64,000 bases of DNA from Hathewaya limosa (GCF_030815255.1 NZ_JAUSWN010000001.1:1-64000); one strand, 5' to 3'. Shown: positions 53,001 to 61,608, counted from the first letter of the stretch. Made by a program: numbers and translations. The notes: generated by a model from the letters alone, not told the origin.

Positions 53001-53185
53001 TAGCAGATAAAATTAAGCTTTATGTTTCAGAAAATGAAAACTTAGAGGCTGTTATCAGAAAATATGAAGATACTATAATGAAAGAAACTCTTACAGTAGA
53101 AATTCTTTACAATGAGGATAAAGAATATAATGAAGTTAAAATCAATGGAGAATTATTAAAATTAGCTGTTGAGGTTGTTAAATAG
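50075..53185 (+). CDS. ileS: Isoleucyl-tRNA synthetase, long (IleRS2-like) form
   Basis: 1036 residues, against about 920 for Bacillus IleS. HIGH-type motif HVGH (56-59, in GPPTANGKPHVGHVL), an editing domain with AWTTTPWTLPSNIAL, an internal zinc-type cysteine set (CPRCGTAL, CECGHKEC, CPHCGKEM) and KMSKH (590-594, KMSKHKGNVV). The C-terminus ends without the CxxC zinc finger of the short IleRS1 type. Length, HVGH and tail point to the eukaryote-like IleRS2 class. Controlled by the T-box upstream; ribosome site aaaggag. Confidence 0.95.
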   Translation: MYNKIDNSKNNVAREKEIAKFWNDKDIIQKNFDLNEDGEYFTFYDGPPTANGKPHVGHVLTRVMKDLIPRYKVMKGYKVLRKAGWDTHGLPVELEVEKMLGISGKEQIEEYGVEKFVKECKDSVFKYTSLWKEMSEKLGYWVDMDNPYVTYHDNYIESVWWALKQMWDKELLFQGHKIMPYCPRCGTALSSHEVAQGYKDVKEATAFVKFKVKGEENKYFLAWTTTPWTLPSNIALTINKKYDYVEVENNGEVYILAKELAPKVLDGEYTILKEFKGEEILGMEYEQLFKFETPKEKAFVVIHGDFVTLTDGTGIVHTAPAYGEDDNLVCKQNDLPLINLVDRSGCFVDSVEPWKGLFVKKADPKILEYMKENNMLYKSEKFTHSYPHCWRCDTPLLYYPKDSWFVKTTKVKENLIKNNQGINWLPDNIKNGRMGKFLENNIDWGISRDRYWGTPLPIWECECGHKECIGSREELMKKGIDVKEGIELHKPYIDEVHLNCPHCGKEMKRTKEVIDCWFDSGSMPFAQHHYPFENKEIFEQNFPAQFISEAVDQTRGWFYTLQAIGTTLFNKAPFENCIVLGHVLDKKGIKMSKHKGNVVDPFDVLEHEGADAARWHFYTASAPWLPTRFSEDDVAETGRRFLGTLWNVYSFYVLYAEIDKFNPLEYKDFVSENVMDKWIISKLNSLCKTIEEDLDNYRITQAALALEGFVDELSNWYVRRNRSRYWSEELTNDKIGAYVTLYNVLVNVCKIAAPFVPFMTEEIYQNLVVTLDKNEPESIHLCKWAGYNEKLINVDLEKEMDLAYKVVKLGRAARNGANIKNRQPLSTMLLSTKAIPEYYGDIIKDELNIKAIEFGADVSKFVKFEIKPNLPVLGRSYGKLIPQIRKAISEQNQMELAQKIDSGENVVINIEGNEIELNKENLLVTMQGLEGYAFAGEGEIGVLLDTTITEELREEGHVREILSKVQNMRKDSGFEVADKIKLYVSENENLEAVIRKYEDTIMKETLTVEILYNEDKEYNEVKINGELLKLAVEVVK

Positions 53186-53208
53186 CTTAAATGAAATAAA
53201 AATACATT

Positions 53209-53258
53209 AAAAGGCACATTATAACTTTAAAATTAAAGGTATAACTGTGCCTTTTGTA
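53209..53258 (+). terminator. Terminator after ileS
   Basis: Stem aaaaggcacattata / tataactgtgcctttt (one bulge) then TTTTGT. Confidence 0.75.
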
Positions 53259-53320
53259 TTAAAAATACTTTGTATATTTAAGTTCTAAGAGTAGAATTAT
53301 AAACATAAGAAGGTGATTTT

Positions 53321-54520
53321 ATGAAAAGAGCAATTCTTCTTGTAATTGACAGTTTAGGAATTGGAGAAATGGATGATGTAAAAAAAGATAGACCTAATGA
53401 TATAGGAAGTAATACCTTAAAACATGTACTTGAACATAATTCTATGTTAAAGTTAAACAACCTAGAAAATTTAGGATTAATAAATTGTTTAGGAGAAGAG
53501 GTTGAGTCATTTAAAAAGAGTAATAATTGTATTTGGGGAGTTAGTAATTTAAAGCATGAAGGTGCCGATTCTTTTTATGGACATTATGAAATTGTAGGAG
53601 CAAAACTTACAAAACCTATTTTAAAATCATTTTCTGAGTATATAGATAAAATATATAATTTTTTAAGAAACAGCGGTTATAGTGTTAACGTAGAGAAAAA
53701 ACTTAATAAATCTTATTTAATAGTAGACAATAAGGTAATAATTTCGGATAATATAGAGGGGGAAAAAGGACAATTATATACTGTCTTAGGAGATGAAAAT
53801 TCAGATTTTAATGTTGTATTGGAAATAGGCAAAAAAGTAAGAGAAGTGGTAGAGATACCTAGAATAGCTGTTGTAAAGTGTAATATAAATTTAGAAGAGC
53901 TAAAAGAGTGCATAGAAATAAGATTTAATGAATATATTGGTATAAATGCCGAAAAAGCCAATTTGTATAATAGAGGGTACAAAGTAGTTCATTTAGGTGC
54001 TGGTATAAGTAATGAAGGACATTGTATTAAGAAGCTTGTAGAAAATAACATACCTGTAGTTTTAGTAGGAAAAGTTAGTGATATTATAAGTATGAATAAC
54101 ATAAAAAAAGTGTCAGGAATACATACTAGTGATATAATAAAAAAAACCTTAAAAATATTAGAAGATTTTAATGAAGGTTTTTTATTTATAAATATACAAG
54201 AAACCGATCTAGCTGGTCATCTTCAAGATAAAAATTTATATGGAAAACAATTAGAAATAATTGATAGTTTTATTGGTGAAATTAAAAATATAATAAATGA
54301 TGATGATTTATTTATTATAACAGCAGATCATGGTAATGATCCAACTATAGGTCATGGAAGACATACAAGAGAAAAAGTACCTGTTATTGTATACAAAAAA
54401 CAACTTAAAAGTAATAGTATAGGGTTGAGAGAAAGTTTAAGCGATATAGGGGCAACAGTTTGTGAATTTTTCCATGTAGAAAGTATTGATGAAGGAAAGA
54501 GCTTTTTTGAGCTAGTATAA
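53321..54520 (+). CDS. DeoB-like (phosphopentomutase family) alkaline-phosphatase-fold protein
   Basis: 399 residues, the normal length of phosphopentomutase (DeoB). It begins KRAILLVIDSLGIGEMDD with the first metal Asp, has the cap region, then GIHTSDIIKKTL, NIQETDLAGH and the metal cluster FIITADHGNDPTIGHGRHTREKVPV. The position of the phosphorylated threonine in DeoB (GKDTMTGHWE type) reads GADSFYGHYEIVGA here, with Ser84. DeoB isomerises ribose-1- to ribose-5-phosphate. This may be a divergent DeoB or a family member with another substrate. Ribosome site gaaggtga; the next gene starts 24 bases after. Confidence 0.75.
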   Translation: MKRAILLVIDSLGIGEMDDVKKDRPNDIGSNTLKHVLEHNSMLKLNNLENLGLINCLGEEVESFKKSNNCIWGVSNLKHEGADSFYGHYEIVGAKLTKPILKSFSEYIDKIYNFLRNSGYSVNVEKKLNKSYLIVDNKVIISDNIEGEKGQLYTVLGDENSDFNVVLEIGKKVREVVEIPRIAVVKCNINLEELKECIEIRFNEYIGINAEKANLYNRGYKVVHLGAGISNEGHCIKKLVENNIPVVLVGKVSDIISMNNIKKVSGIHTSDIIKKTLKILEDFNEGFLFINIQETDLAGHLQDKNLYGKQLEIIDSFIGEIKNIINDDDLFIITADHGNDPTIGHGRHTREKVPVIVYKKQLKSNSIGLRESLSDIGATVCEFFHVESIDEGKSFFELV

Positions 54521-54543
54521 AATTTATAAAGAGGTGTAGAGTA

Positions 54544-54990
54544 GTGGGTATAGAACAAAAAGAAACATTATATTTATTTTGGAGAAATGAAGAACAAAAG
54601 GAATTTAAAATAGGAGAATTATGCAAGAGAACTGGAAAATATTATTTTAAATATAATATAGAAGAAACTAAAGAGGCATTAGAACATGGATTTGAACTTT
54701 TATCTGGTTTTCCAAGAATAGATGCAGAATATTTTAAAGAAGAACTTTTTAGAACTTTTGCAGACAAGATTCCAACAAAAGAAAGAAAAGAAATTGTTAA
54801 TGATGAAGATAATAATGATGATTTTGAAATTTTAGTTCAAATGAATGATAAAAATGGTTTTAGATTTGAAGTGGCAACTATAAAAGAAAAAGAAGATAAA
54901 AAGGAAAAAGTTAAAAAAGATAATAAGCAACTTAAAAATAAAGATATAAAAGAAGATAAGGTTAAGGAAAAAGAAAATAAAGCAGAATAA
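54544..54990 (+). CDS. Small protein with HipA-N-like region and lysine-rich tail
   Basis: 148 residues from GTG 54544 (site gaggtg). Residues 5-85 (ETLYLFWRNEEQKEFKIGEL, then HGFELLSGFPRIDAEYFKEE and FRTFADKIPTKERKE) recall by eye the N-terminal subdomain of HipA-type kinases, but there is no kinase domain. The tail (about 115-148) is almost only Lys, Glu, Asp and Asn (KEDKKEKVKKDNKQLKNKD). Function unknown. It may be co-transcribed with the DeoB-like gene and is closed by a strong terminator. Confidence 0.65.
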   Translation: MGIEQKETLYLFWRNEEQKEFKIGELCKRTGKYYFKYNIEETKEALEHGFELLSGFPRIDAEYFKEELFRTFADKIPTKERKEIVNDEDNNDDFEILVQMNDKNGFRFEVATIKEKEDKKEKVKKDNKQLKNKDIKEDKVKEKENKAE

Positions 54991-55008
54991 GATGTAATAT
55001 TAGTTATA

Positions 55009-55055
55009 AAAACACAATAATAAAATGTTTTCACATTTTATTATTGTGTTTTTTT
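55009..55055 (+). terminator. Terminator before the ABC exporter genes
   Basis: Perfect 19-base stem, aaaacacaataataaaatg with its complement, loop ttttca, followed by TTTTTTT. Confidence 0.88.
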
Positions 55056-55191
55056 CATTTAAATTAGAAAAAATTCTTAAGAAAGTATTAAAATCTTACG
55101 TTAAAGTTAAGATAAACTTAAATAGACATTGAAATTATTTACATTTAGGTATTTGTACATTAAAATTTATTTAAAAGGGAGGAGAGAGGAT

Positions 55192-56103
55192 ATGAATGTT
55201 TTAGAAGTAAAGGGATTATATAAAACTTTAGGAAAGAGTGAAATAATACAGGGAATAGATTTTTCGGTAAAAGAAGGGGAGATTTTTGGATTTTTAGGGC
55301 CTAATGGTGCAGGAAAAACTACTACTATAAGAATGTTAGTAGGACTAATACATCCAACCAAAGGAAGTATTAGTATTATGGGAAATGATTTAAGTAAGAA
55401 TAGGGAAAAAGCACTTGAACAGGTTGGAGCAGTAGTAGAAAATCCAGAGTTATATACCTATCTTTCAGGAAGAGAAAATTTAATGCAGATAGCTAGAATT
55501 AGAGGAATATCTAAAAAAGAAGTTGATGAAATAATCGAAACTATAGGATTAAAAGAAAAAATAGATTTAAAAGTTAAAAAGTATTCTTTGGGTATGAAAC
55601 AAAGATTAGGACTTGGAGCGGCACTAATATCTAATCCTAAATTATTAATATTAGATGAGCCTACAAATGGATTAGATCCATCGGGAATATTAGACTTTAG
55701 AGAAATAGTCAGAACAGCAGCTAGAAAAAGAGGTACAGCTGTATTTATATCATCACATATATTAAGTGAAGTTCAAGAATTATGTGATACTGTTGCTTTT
55801 ATAAAAAAAGGCCAAATTCAATCTATCGAAAGTTTAAAAGAAAATGAAGAAGAACAAAATAATATAACATTAGTTATACATTCTAAAAATAAAGACAAAT
55901 GTAAAAATGTGCTAAATACATTAGAAGATGTTAGAAGTATTAAAGAAGATAAGGAGTTAATAAATATTGTCGTAGATATGAAAAAAGTTTCTTCTACTAT
56001 AAAATTATTGGTTAATAACGATGTAGAACTTTTAGAATTTTACATCAAGCATAAAGGTGTTGAACAAAGATATATGGAATTAGTAGAAGGGGGAGAAAGA
56101 TAA
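55192..56103 (+). CDS. ABC transporter ATP-binding protein
   Basis: 303 residues from ATG 55192, set by the ggaggagagagg site; an upstream in-frame start has none. Walker A GPNGAGKTT, signature YSLGMKQRLGLGAAL, Walker B LLILDEPTNGLDP and switch His in ISSHILSEVQ are complete. The last 80 residues form the usual accessory domain. The class (BcrA/CcmA type, with an ABC-2 permease) is typical of drug or peptide exporters with immunity-like roles. Overlaps the permease start by one base. Confidence 0.95.
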   Translation: MNVLEVKGLYKTLGKSEIIQGIDFSVKEGEIFGFLGPNGAGKTTTIRMLVGLIHPTKGSISIMGNDLSKNREKALEQVGAVVENPELYTYLSGRENLMQIARIRGISKKEVDEIIETIGLKEKIDLKVKKYSLGMKQRLGLGAALISNPKLLILDEPTNGLDPSGILDFREIVRTAARKRGTAVFISSHILSEVQELCDTVAFIKKGQIQSIESLKENEEEQNNITLVIHSKNKDKCKNVLNTLEDVRSIKEDKELINIVVDMKKVSSTIKLLVNNDVELLEFYIKHKGVEQRYMELVEGGER

Positions 56104-57320
56104 TGTTGGTTTTAATAAAAAATGAGATTACTAAATTATTAGGTAAGCCTAAGACTTGGGTAATTTTTATAGGTTTTATACTTTTACTAGGATGTTTTAC
56201 ATTCTCGGAATATAAAGGGGAAAAGAATGGCATAAATAATGAAAAGCCTCAATTTAAATTAGAACAACTTCAAGAAAATTTAAGAGCTTCAAAAGAAAGT
56301 TGTGAAAGTGAAAAGAAACAATATCCAAAAGAAGTTAAAAGTATAGAAGCAAGATACAATGAAGAAATTACAAGTTTAAATGAACAAATAGAGATTTTAA
56401 GACAAGAAATTAGAACAAATAAAAATGTTGATTGGAAAGAAAAAAAGGAAATAGAACTTAAAAGTTTACAAACAGAATATGAGTCTAGAAAAAAAGAACA
56501 TGATAAGTGTTTAGAAGAACTTAGAGGTGAAATTCAGTTAAATAAATATTATTTAAAAAATAATGTAAAGCCCACACCAGCATATATGCTGAATGGATTT
56601 AATTTTCTTAAGCGTGTTATAGAAGTTTTAGGTGTAACATTTTTAACTTTTGGAATTATAATTTTTTCTTCAGATATGGTATCAGGGGAGTATACACCAG
56701 CTACTATGAAGTTTTTGCTTATACAACCTATATCAAGAGGTAAGGTATTATTATCTAAGTTTATTGCTTTAATTATAACAGCAGTAACAATGATTTTAAG
56801 TGGAGAGTTTTTGTTTTTCTTAGGGATAGGATTGACTAAAGGCTTTGGTAATCCTAATGAACCAGTTATATATGGTATTAAGTACATGTTTGATAAAACT
56901 ATTAATTTACAAGGAGCCCATGATATTATTCCTGTGATTAATTCTTCTAGGCTAATGCCAATTTGGAAAATAGCGATGTTATTAATATTATTACAAGTAT
57001 TGTATATAATAATTTGTTGTTCTTTTGCATTTATGTTTTCAACAATTGTTAAGAGTAGTATGGTATCTATGGCTGCTTCTATAATATCTATTATAGGAAT
57101 TCAATTTTTAGGATCTGGAATATCATTTTTTAATAAATTTATGCCATATTGTTTTTTATCATATTCAGATGCTGGTGGAATTGTAAGTGGAAACTTAATA
57201 CATCAATTAGGTGATCCTAGTGTTGGAGTAGGAAAAGCAGTAACTGTATTAGTGATATGGGGAGTTATTTGTTATGCTATAGCACATATTACATTTAAGA
57301 AAAAAGATATACTTATATAA
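56103..57320 (+). CDS. ABC-2 family permease with a large extracellular coiled coil
   Basis: 405 residues. TM1 at about 15-33, then a charged helical stretch of roughly 120 residues (about 40-155, LNEQIEILRQEIRTNKN) typical of a coiled coil, then five more membrane helices between 175 and 400, including SSDMVSGEYTPATMKFLLIQPISRGKVLLSKF, the ABC-2 signature loop. It pairs with the ATPase upstream. The substrate is unknown; bacitracin-resistance-like exporters have similar form. No regulator gene is adjacent. Confidence 0.9.
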   Translation: MLVLIKNEITKLLGKPKTWVIFIGFILLLGCFTFSEYKGEKNGINNEKPQFKLEQLQENLRASKESCESEKKQYPKEVKSIEARYNEEITSLNEQIEILRQEIRTNKNVDWKEKKEIELKSLQTEYESRKKEHDKCLEELRGEIQLNKYYLKNNVKPTPAYMLNGFNFLKRVIEVLGVTFLTFGIIIFSSDMVSGEYTPATMKFLLIQPISRGKVLLSKFIALIITAVTMILSGEFLFFLGIGLTKGFGNPNEPVIYGIKYMFDKTINLQGAHDIIPVINSSRLMPIWKIAMLLILLQVLYIIICCSFAFMFSTIVKSSMVSMAASIISIIGIQFLGSGISFFNKFMPYCFLSYSDAGGIVSGNLIHQLGDPSVGVGKAVTVLVIWGVICYAIAHITFKKKDILI

Positions 57321-57414
57321 TATTGTTATAACTTAAAGTAAAGGTGAAAGTATTCACTACTTTTATAAATGTTTCATAATATAGTGTATAACTAATTTAC
57401 AGAGGTGTTTTTTA

Positions 57415-57729
57415 GTGCTATATGCCTTAATATTAGCAGGAGGAAAAGGTACAAGATTGTATCCTCTATCAAGAAATGAAAATCCTAAGCAATTTTTAAA
57501 TATTATAAATGGGAAAAGTTTTTTAAAAAATACTATAGATAGAATTTCTCCTGTGGTACCAAAGGAAAATATTTATATTGTTACTAATAAAGGTTATTAT
57601 TCTAAAGTAACTAAAGAGTTACCAGAAATAAAAGAAGAAAATATATTTGTTGAACCAGCCAATAAAGAAACCTCTTTAAAGACCCTAAGGGTCTTTTTTG
57701 CTTATATTATATATAAATTACATTTATGA
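57415..57729 (+). pseudogene. manC: Truncated mannose-1-phosphate guanylyltransferase
   Basis: 104 residues from GTG 57415 (site gaggtg). The N-terminal part is a clean nucleotidyltransferase: ALILAGGKGTRLYPLSRNE, NPKQFLNIINGKSFLKNTID, IYIVTNKGYYSKV, then the expected EPANKETS at about 83-90. Right there the family sequence stops and the frame runs into a terminator hairpin (aaagaccct / agggtcttt) and unrelated residues. The normal protein is about 350 residues, so roughly 250 residues are deleted. The intact signature half keeps the GTP-binding loop but cannot be a complete enzyme. Confidence 0.85.
57678..57700 (+). terminator. Terminator at the truncation point of manC
   Basis: Stem aaagaccct / agggtcttt with a one-base gap, then TTTTT, inside the tail of the truncated frame. 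Confidence 0.75.
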
Positions 57730-57790
57730 TATAATTAATTTTAGAATATGGAGAAGATTAAGTTAATTAAAAAATAAATGGGGTGAGCTT

Positions 57791-58774
57791 TTGAAAGGAT
57801 TTAAAATTTTTTTTGTAGGAGTTGTTATAATTATTAGTGCGATAACAATATTTTTTACATTTAAAAATTCCCCCCATAATATTGATAAAAATGTAAGTGA
57901 GGATAAAAAGAGAATTATGTTATTGGCACATATAAAAACAAATCCTTATTGGATTAATATAAAAAGTGGGGCTGAAGAAGCTGCAAGAGATAGAAATTGT
58001 TTTTTAGAATACAATGGTGCAGAGGGGAATTATATTGTAGAAAATATTAGACTAATGAACAAAGGAATAGCATCTAAACAGGATGGAATTTTAACTTATG
58101 TTCTACAAGAAGAGAAAATGAAAAAATCTATAGAGAAAGCTAAGGATAAGGGAATAGCTGTTATGACAATAGATAGTGATGTAAAAGATTCTTCTAGACA
58201 AGCCTACATAGGAATCAATAATTATAATGCAGGAAGATTAGCTGCAAAAACTTTAATTGATAAATTAAAGGGGGAAGGTGAGATTGCTATAATAATGGGT
58301 GGAAAAAATAATATAAATCAAATAGAGCGAGTTAAAGGAGTTAAAGATTATGTAAAGCAATATGAAAAAATAGAACTTTTATCTATAGAATCTTCTAATT
58401 CATATCTTTTGGAATCTGAACTTGTGACTAAGAAAATATTAAAAGAATATCCATATGTAAAGGCAATAATTTGTACTAGTGCATTAGATAGTATAGGGGC
58501 AGCTAGGGCAATTTCAGATATTAAGTTAAAGGGAAAGGTTCAAATTATAGGATTTGATGCTTTTGATGAAACTTTAGAATATATAAATCAAGGGTTAATA
58601 TATGCTACAATTGCGCCAGATGCATATGAACTTGGATATAAGGCGGTTAATACAATGATGGATTTTTTGGAAGGTAAGCAGGTGAAAAATTTTATATCGC
58701 CTGTAGAAGTCATTACTAAAAAAAATATAAAAAAATATAAAAATAAACATAAGAAATTAAGTGAATTAAAATGA
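57791..58774 (+). CDS. Membrane-anchored sugar-binding protein of a sensing system
   Basis: 327 residues from TTG 57791 (site ggggtgag). An uncleaved N-terminal helix (about 3-25) without a lipobox holds an extracytoplasmic periplasmic-binding-protein domain of the RbsB/MglB type: IMLLAHIKTNPYWINIKSGAEEAA, VMTIDSDVKDSSRQAYIGINNYNAG, AIIMGGKNNINQIERVKGV, GKVQIIGFDAFDETLEYINQG. It overlaps the kinase gene by four bases (ATGA). This layout matches XylFII-type sugar sensors that act with LytS-type kinases, so it probably presents bound sugar to the kinase next to it. Confidence 0.88.
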   Translation: MKGFKIFFVGVVIIISAITIFFTFKNSPHNIDKNVSEDKKRIMLLAHIKTNPYWINIKSGAEEAARDRNCFLEYNGAEGNYIVENIRLMNKGIASKQDGILTYVLQEEKMKKSIEKAKDKGIAVMTIDSDVKDSSRQAYIGINNYNAGRLAAKTLIDKLKGEGEIAIIMGGKNNINQIERVKGVKDYVKQYEKIELLSIESSNSYLLESELVTKKILKEYPYVKAIICTSALDSIGAARAISDIKLKGKVQIIGFDAFDETLEYINQGLIYATIAPDAYELGYKAVNTMMDFLEGKQVKNFISPVEVITKKNIKKYKNKHKKLSELK

Positions 58775-60279
58775 AGGTAAATATAAAAACAGTATTACAT
58801 ATAAATAGTTTGAAATTTAGATTATTAAGTTTTACATTGATCCTTCTTATATCTACTCTTGTTATAAACATTTATTCTTTAAGTAGCATAAGGTCTTTAG
58901 AAAATGTACATACAGAGATGATAGATAGGGTTTTTAAAATAGATAATATAAAAAAAGAAATATTGAGTTCAGAAAATTTTTTAGAACAATATTTTTCAAC
59001 TAAAACAGATAGTGATCTTAAAAATTATGCTATCCATTATCAAGTGTGTAGAGATAGTTTTAAATATTTGCAGAATATTGGTTTACAAAAAGTAAATAAT
59101 TCTATGGAAGAAGAAATGCTTATAAAAAATATAGGAAATACATTAGATAGTTATAAAGAGGTATCTAATGATTCTATTTTGAATTTTTATATATATGATA
59201 GAGGTGAAATATTTTATTCTAAATTAAAAGAAACAAGAGACATAACAAATTTTATTGTTGAGTATACCAATGATTTGCAAAATGAATATTTAAAGTATAG
59301 TGAAGAATTAAGTAAATCGATTACGGAATCTAATAAAATTCAGAATAAAATAATACTGGTAATATTAGGATTTATGGTTTTAAGTGGAGTATATTTTGCT
59401 GTATCTATAGAAAAAGGTGTAACTAAACCTTTGAATCAGTTAACAGAATCTGCGTATAAAGTTGCTACAGGAGAATTTAATATTCCTGAACTTAAAAATT
59501 CTAATATATATGAATTAGATGTAGTTACAATGGGATTTAATACCATGGTAGATGAAATCCATAAATTTATTAATAAAATGAAAGAAAAAGCAGATATAGA
59601 AAAAAAGTTGGGAGAAGAAGAGTTAAAAAATTTAATGGCTCAAAATATGCTAAAAGAGTCTAGATTAAAAATGCTACAGTCACAAATAAATCCTCATTTT
59701 TTATTTAATACATTAAATATTATTGTTATTACAGCTATGGAAGAAGAGGCTGAAAATACAGAGAAAATGATAAATTCTTTAGCAGAACTTTTAAGATATA
59801 GTTTAAATACAATAGATCATGTGACAACTGTAGAAAAGGAAATCGATATTATAAAACAATATATATATATTCAAGAATGTAGGTTTGGAGATAGGGTAAA
59901 ATTTAATGTTGATATCGATAAAAGTGTGTTAAAAGTCAAGTTACCAGGAATGATATTACAACCTATGGTAGAAAATGCTTTAATTCACGGCATAGAAAAT
60001 AAGGAAGAGGGAGGGGTAATTGAAGTTACGGCTAGAAGAATAAGAGATAACTGTATTGTGAAGATAAAAGATAGTGGTATTGGAATGACTAAGGAACAGA
60101 TAGAAAAAATATTAAAAGGAAATGATGTTTCTAAGACCAAGGGTCATACAACAGGTTTAGGTGTTTCCAATGTAATTAGTAGGTTAAGGCTTTATTTTGA
60201 TAATGAGGATGTTATTAATATATTTAGTGAAATAGGAAAAGGAACAGAAATAAATTTAAAGATACCTATGGGGGGATAA
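58771..60279 (+). CDS. LytS/YesM-family sensor histidine kinase
   Basis: 502 residues. TM1 about 18-38, an extracytoplasmic segment to about 190, TM2 about 192-212, HAMP (about 213-265, KPLNQLTESAYKVATGEFN), then the His_kinase domain with LQSQINPHFLFNTLNII (phospho-acceptor His309) and an ATPase domain (PMVENALIHGIENKEEGG, DSGIGMTKEQIEK, GLGVSNVISRLRLYF). It receives the signal of the sugar-binding protein and phosphorylates the YesN-type regulator, whose gene begins five bases later. One operon. Confidence 0.94.
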   Translation: MKVNIKTVLHINSLKFRLLSFTLILLISTLVINIYSLSSIRSLENVHTEMIDRVFKIDNIKKEILSSENFLEQYFSTKTDSDLKNYAIHYQVCRDSFKYLQNIGLQKVNNSMEEEMLIKNIGNTLDSYKEVSNDSILNFYIYDRGEIFYSKLKETRDITNFIVEYTNDLQNEYLKYSEELSKSITESNKIQNKIILVILGFMVLSGVYFAVSIEKGVTKPLNQLTESAYKVATGEFNIPELKNSNIYELDVVTMGFNTMVDEIHKFINKMKEKADIEKKLGEEELKNLMAQNMLKESRLKMLQSQINPHFLFNTLNIIVITAMEEEAENTEKMINSLAELLRYSLNTIDHVTTVEKEIDIIKQYIYIQECRFGDRVKFNVDIDKSVLKVKLPGMILQPMVENALIHGIENKEEGGVIEVTARRIRDNCIVKIKDSGIGMTKEQIEKILKGNDVSKTKGHTTGLGVSNVISRLRLYFDNEDVINIFSEIGKGTEINLKIPMGG

Positions 60280-60283
60280 GGGG

Positions 60284-61573
60284 ATGTATAATCTTTTAAT
60301 TGCAGATGATGAAGAGATAGAAAGAAGAGCTCTAAGGACATTGATTCAAAAAAATTATAAGGATACATTTCAGATATCAGAAGCTAAGAATGGGAGAGAG
60401 GCTATTGAGATATCTGAAAAAATAAAACCACAAGTAATAATTATGGATATAAAGATGCCAGGTATAAATGGTATAGAGGCAATTAAAGAAATTAGAAAGA
60501 ATTTTAGTGATACATATTTTATTATTATTTCAGCATATGATTATTTTAGTTATGCTAGAGAGGCTATGGAATGTAATGTAAAAGAATATATTTTAAAACC
60601 TTTTAACAAAGAAGATATAACTGAAAAGATTAAAAATGCTATTATAGAGCTGGAAAGAAATAGAGATAAAAGAATTAAAGAATTAGAGCTAAAAGAAAAA
60701 TTATATTCTGTATTACCAGCTATAAAAAATGAAATTTCTAATGGAATAATATATGATAGATTACAGTTAGTGAATTACAAGCAATATTTGGAAATGTTGC
60801 ATATGGATTTAGGTTTAGGATATTGTGTTTTAGTAAAAAAGAGAAGTGATACATGTGAAAATATAGAAAAAATAAAAGAATATATAGATGAGTTTTATAG
60901 AGGGTTTTGCAATTCTTTAGTATATCAAATAGATATGGAAGTAATTTGTGTATTTTGTGAAGTAAAGAAAGAATATACAAAAGAAAGTCAGGATTGTTTA
61001 GTTATAGCAAGAAGGTTATTACATTACATGTGTGAAAGATTTGACATTAATACATATATTGGTATTGGAACAATTAAAGAAGGAATAGAGAATTTAAAGC
61101 AATCATATAAGGAGGCTAAAGATTCTATTATTAAATGTAGTGAAAAAAATAAGATTATTCTATATGAAAAAGAAAATGTAGAGTATGACAAATCTGAAAA
61201 AAATGTAGCACAAAAATTTCAAGAGAATATAGCACAAAAAGATGAAGAAAAAGAAAATAACAAAATAGTGAAGGAAGCTTTAAAATATATAAATAATAAT
61301 TTTAATAAGGAGATAACTTTAGAATTGATAGCATCAGAGGTGAATTTAAGTACTTATCATTTGAGCAAGGTTTTTAAAGAAAAAGTAGGAATTAATTTCA
61401 TTGATTATCTAACAGAGTATAGAATTTCAAAAGCTAAAGAAATGCTTAAGGATGGAAGATATAATATAAAGGAAATATGTTATACTGTTGGGTATAGTGA
61501 TCCTAATTATTTTAGTAGAGTATTTAAAAAAGCGGAAGGAATGAGTCCAACTGAATATAAAAGTATAGTATAA
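60284..61573 (+). CDS. YesN-family response regulator (receiver plus AraC HTH)
   Basis: 429 residues. Receiver domain 1-120 with phospho-acceptor D55 (IIMDIKMPGINGIEA) and K in YILKPFNKED. A central helical region (about 130-320) is typical of YesN proteins, and the C-terminal AraC-type pair of helix-turn-helix motifs is at about 330-429 (LSTYHLSKVFKEKVGINFIDYL, ICYTVGYSDPNYFSRVFKKAEGMSPTEY). Its likely target is the mgl operon directly downstream, making a sense-and-uptake module. Followed by a terminator. Confidence 0.94.
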   Translation: MYNLLIADDEEIERRALRTLIQKNYKDTFQISEAKNGREAIEISEKIKPQVIIMDIKMPGINGIEAIKEIRKNFSDTYFIIISAYDYFSYAREAMECNVKEYILKPFNKEDITEKIKNAIIELERNRDKRIKELELKEKLYSVLPAIKNEISNGIIYDRLQLVNYKQYLEMLHMDLGLGYCVLVKKRSDTCENIEKIKEYIDEFYRGFCNSLVYQIDMEVICVFCEVKKEYTKESQDCLVIARRLLHYMCERFDINTYIGIGTIKEGIENLKQSYKEAKDSIIKCSEKNKIILYEKENVEYDKSEKNVAQKFQENIAQKDEEKENNKIVKEALKYINNNFNKEITLELIASEVNLSTYHLSKVFKEKVGINFIDYLTEYRISKAKEMLKDGRYNIKEICYTVGYSDPNYFSRVFKKAEGMSPTEYKSIV

Positions 61574-61608
61574 ATGTTATATAGTATAATGCTATATAGC
61601 ATTTTTTT
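61573..61608 (+). terminator. Terminator after the sensing operon
   Basis: Stem atgttatatag / ctatatagcat then TTTTTTT. It also leaves the mgl operon dependent on its own promoter. Confidence 0.8.
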
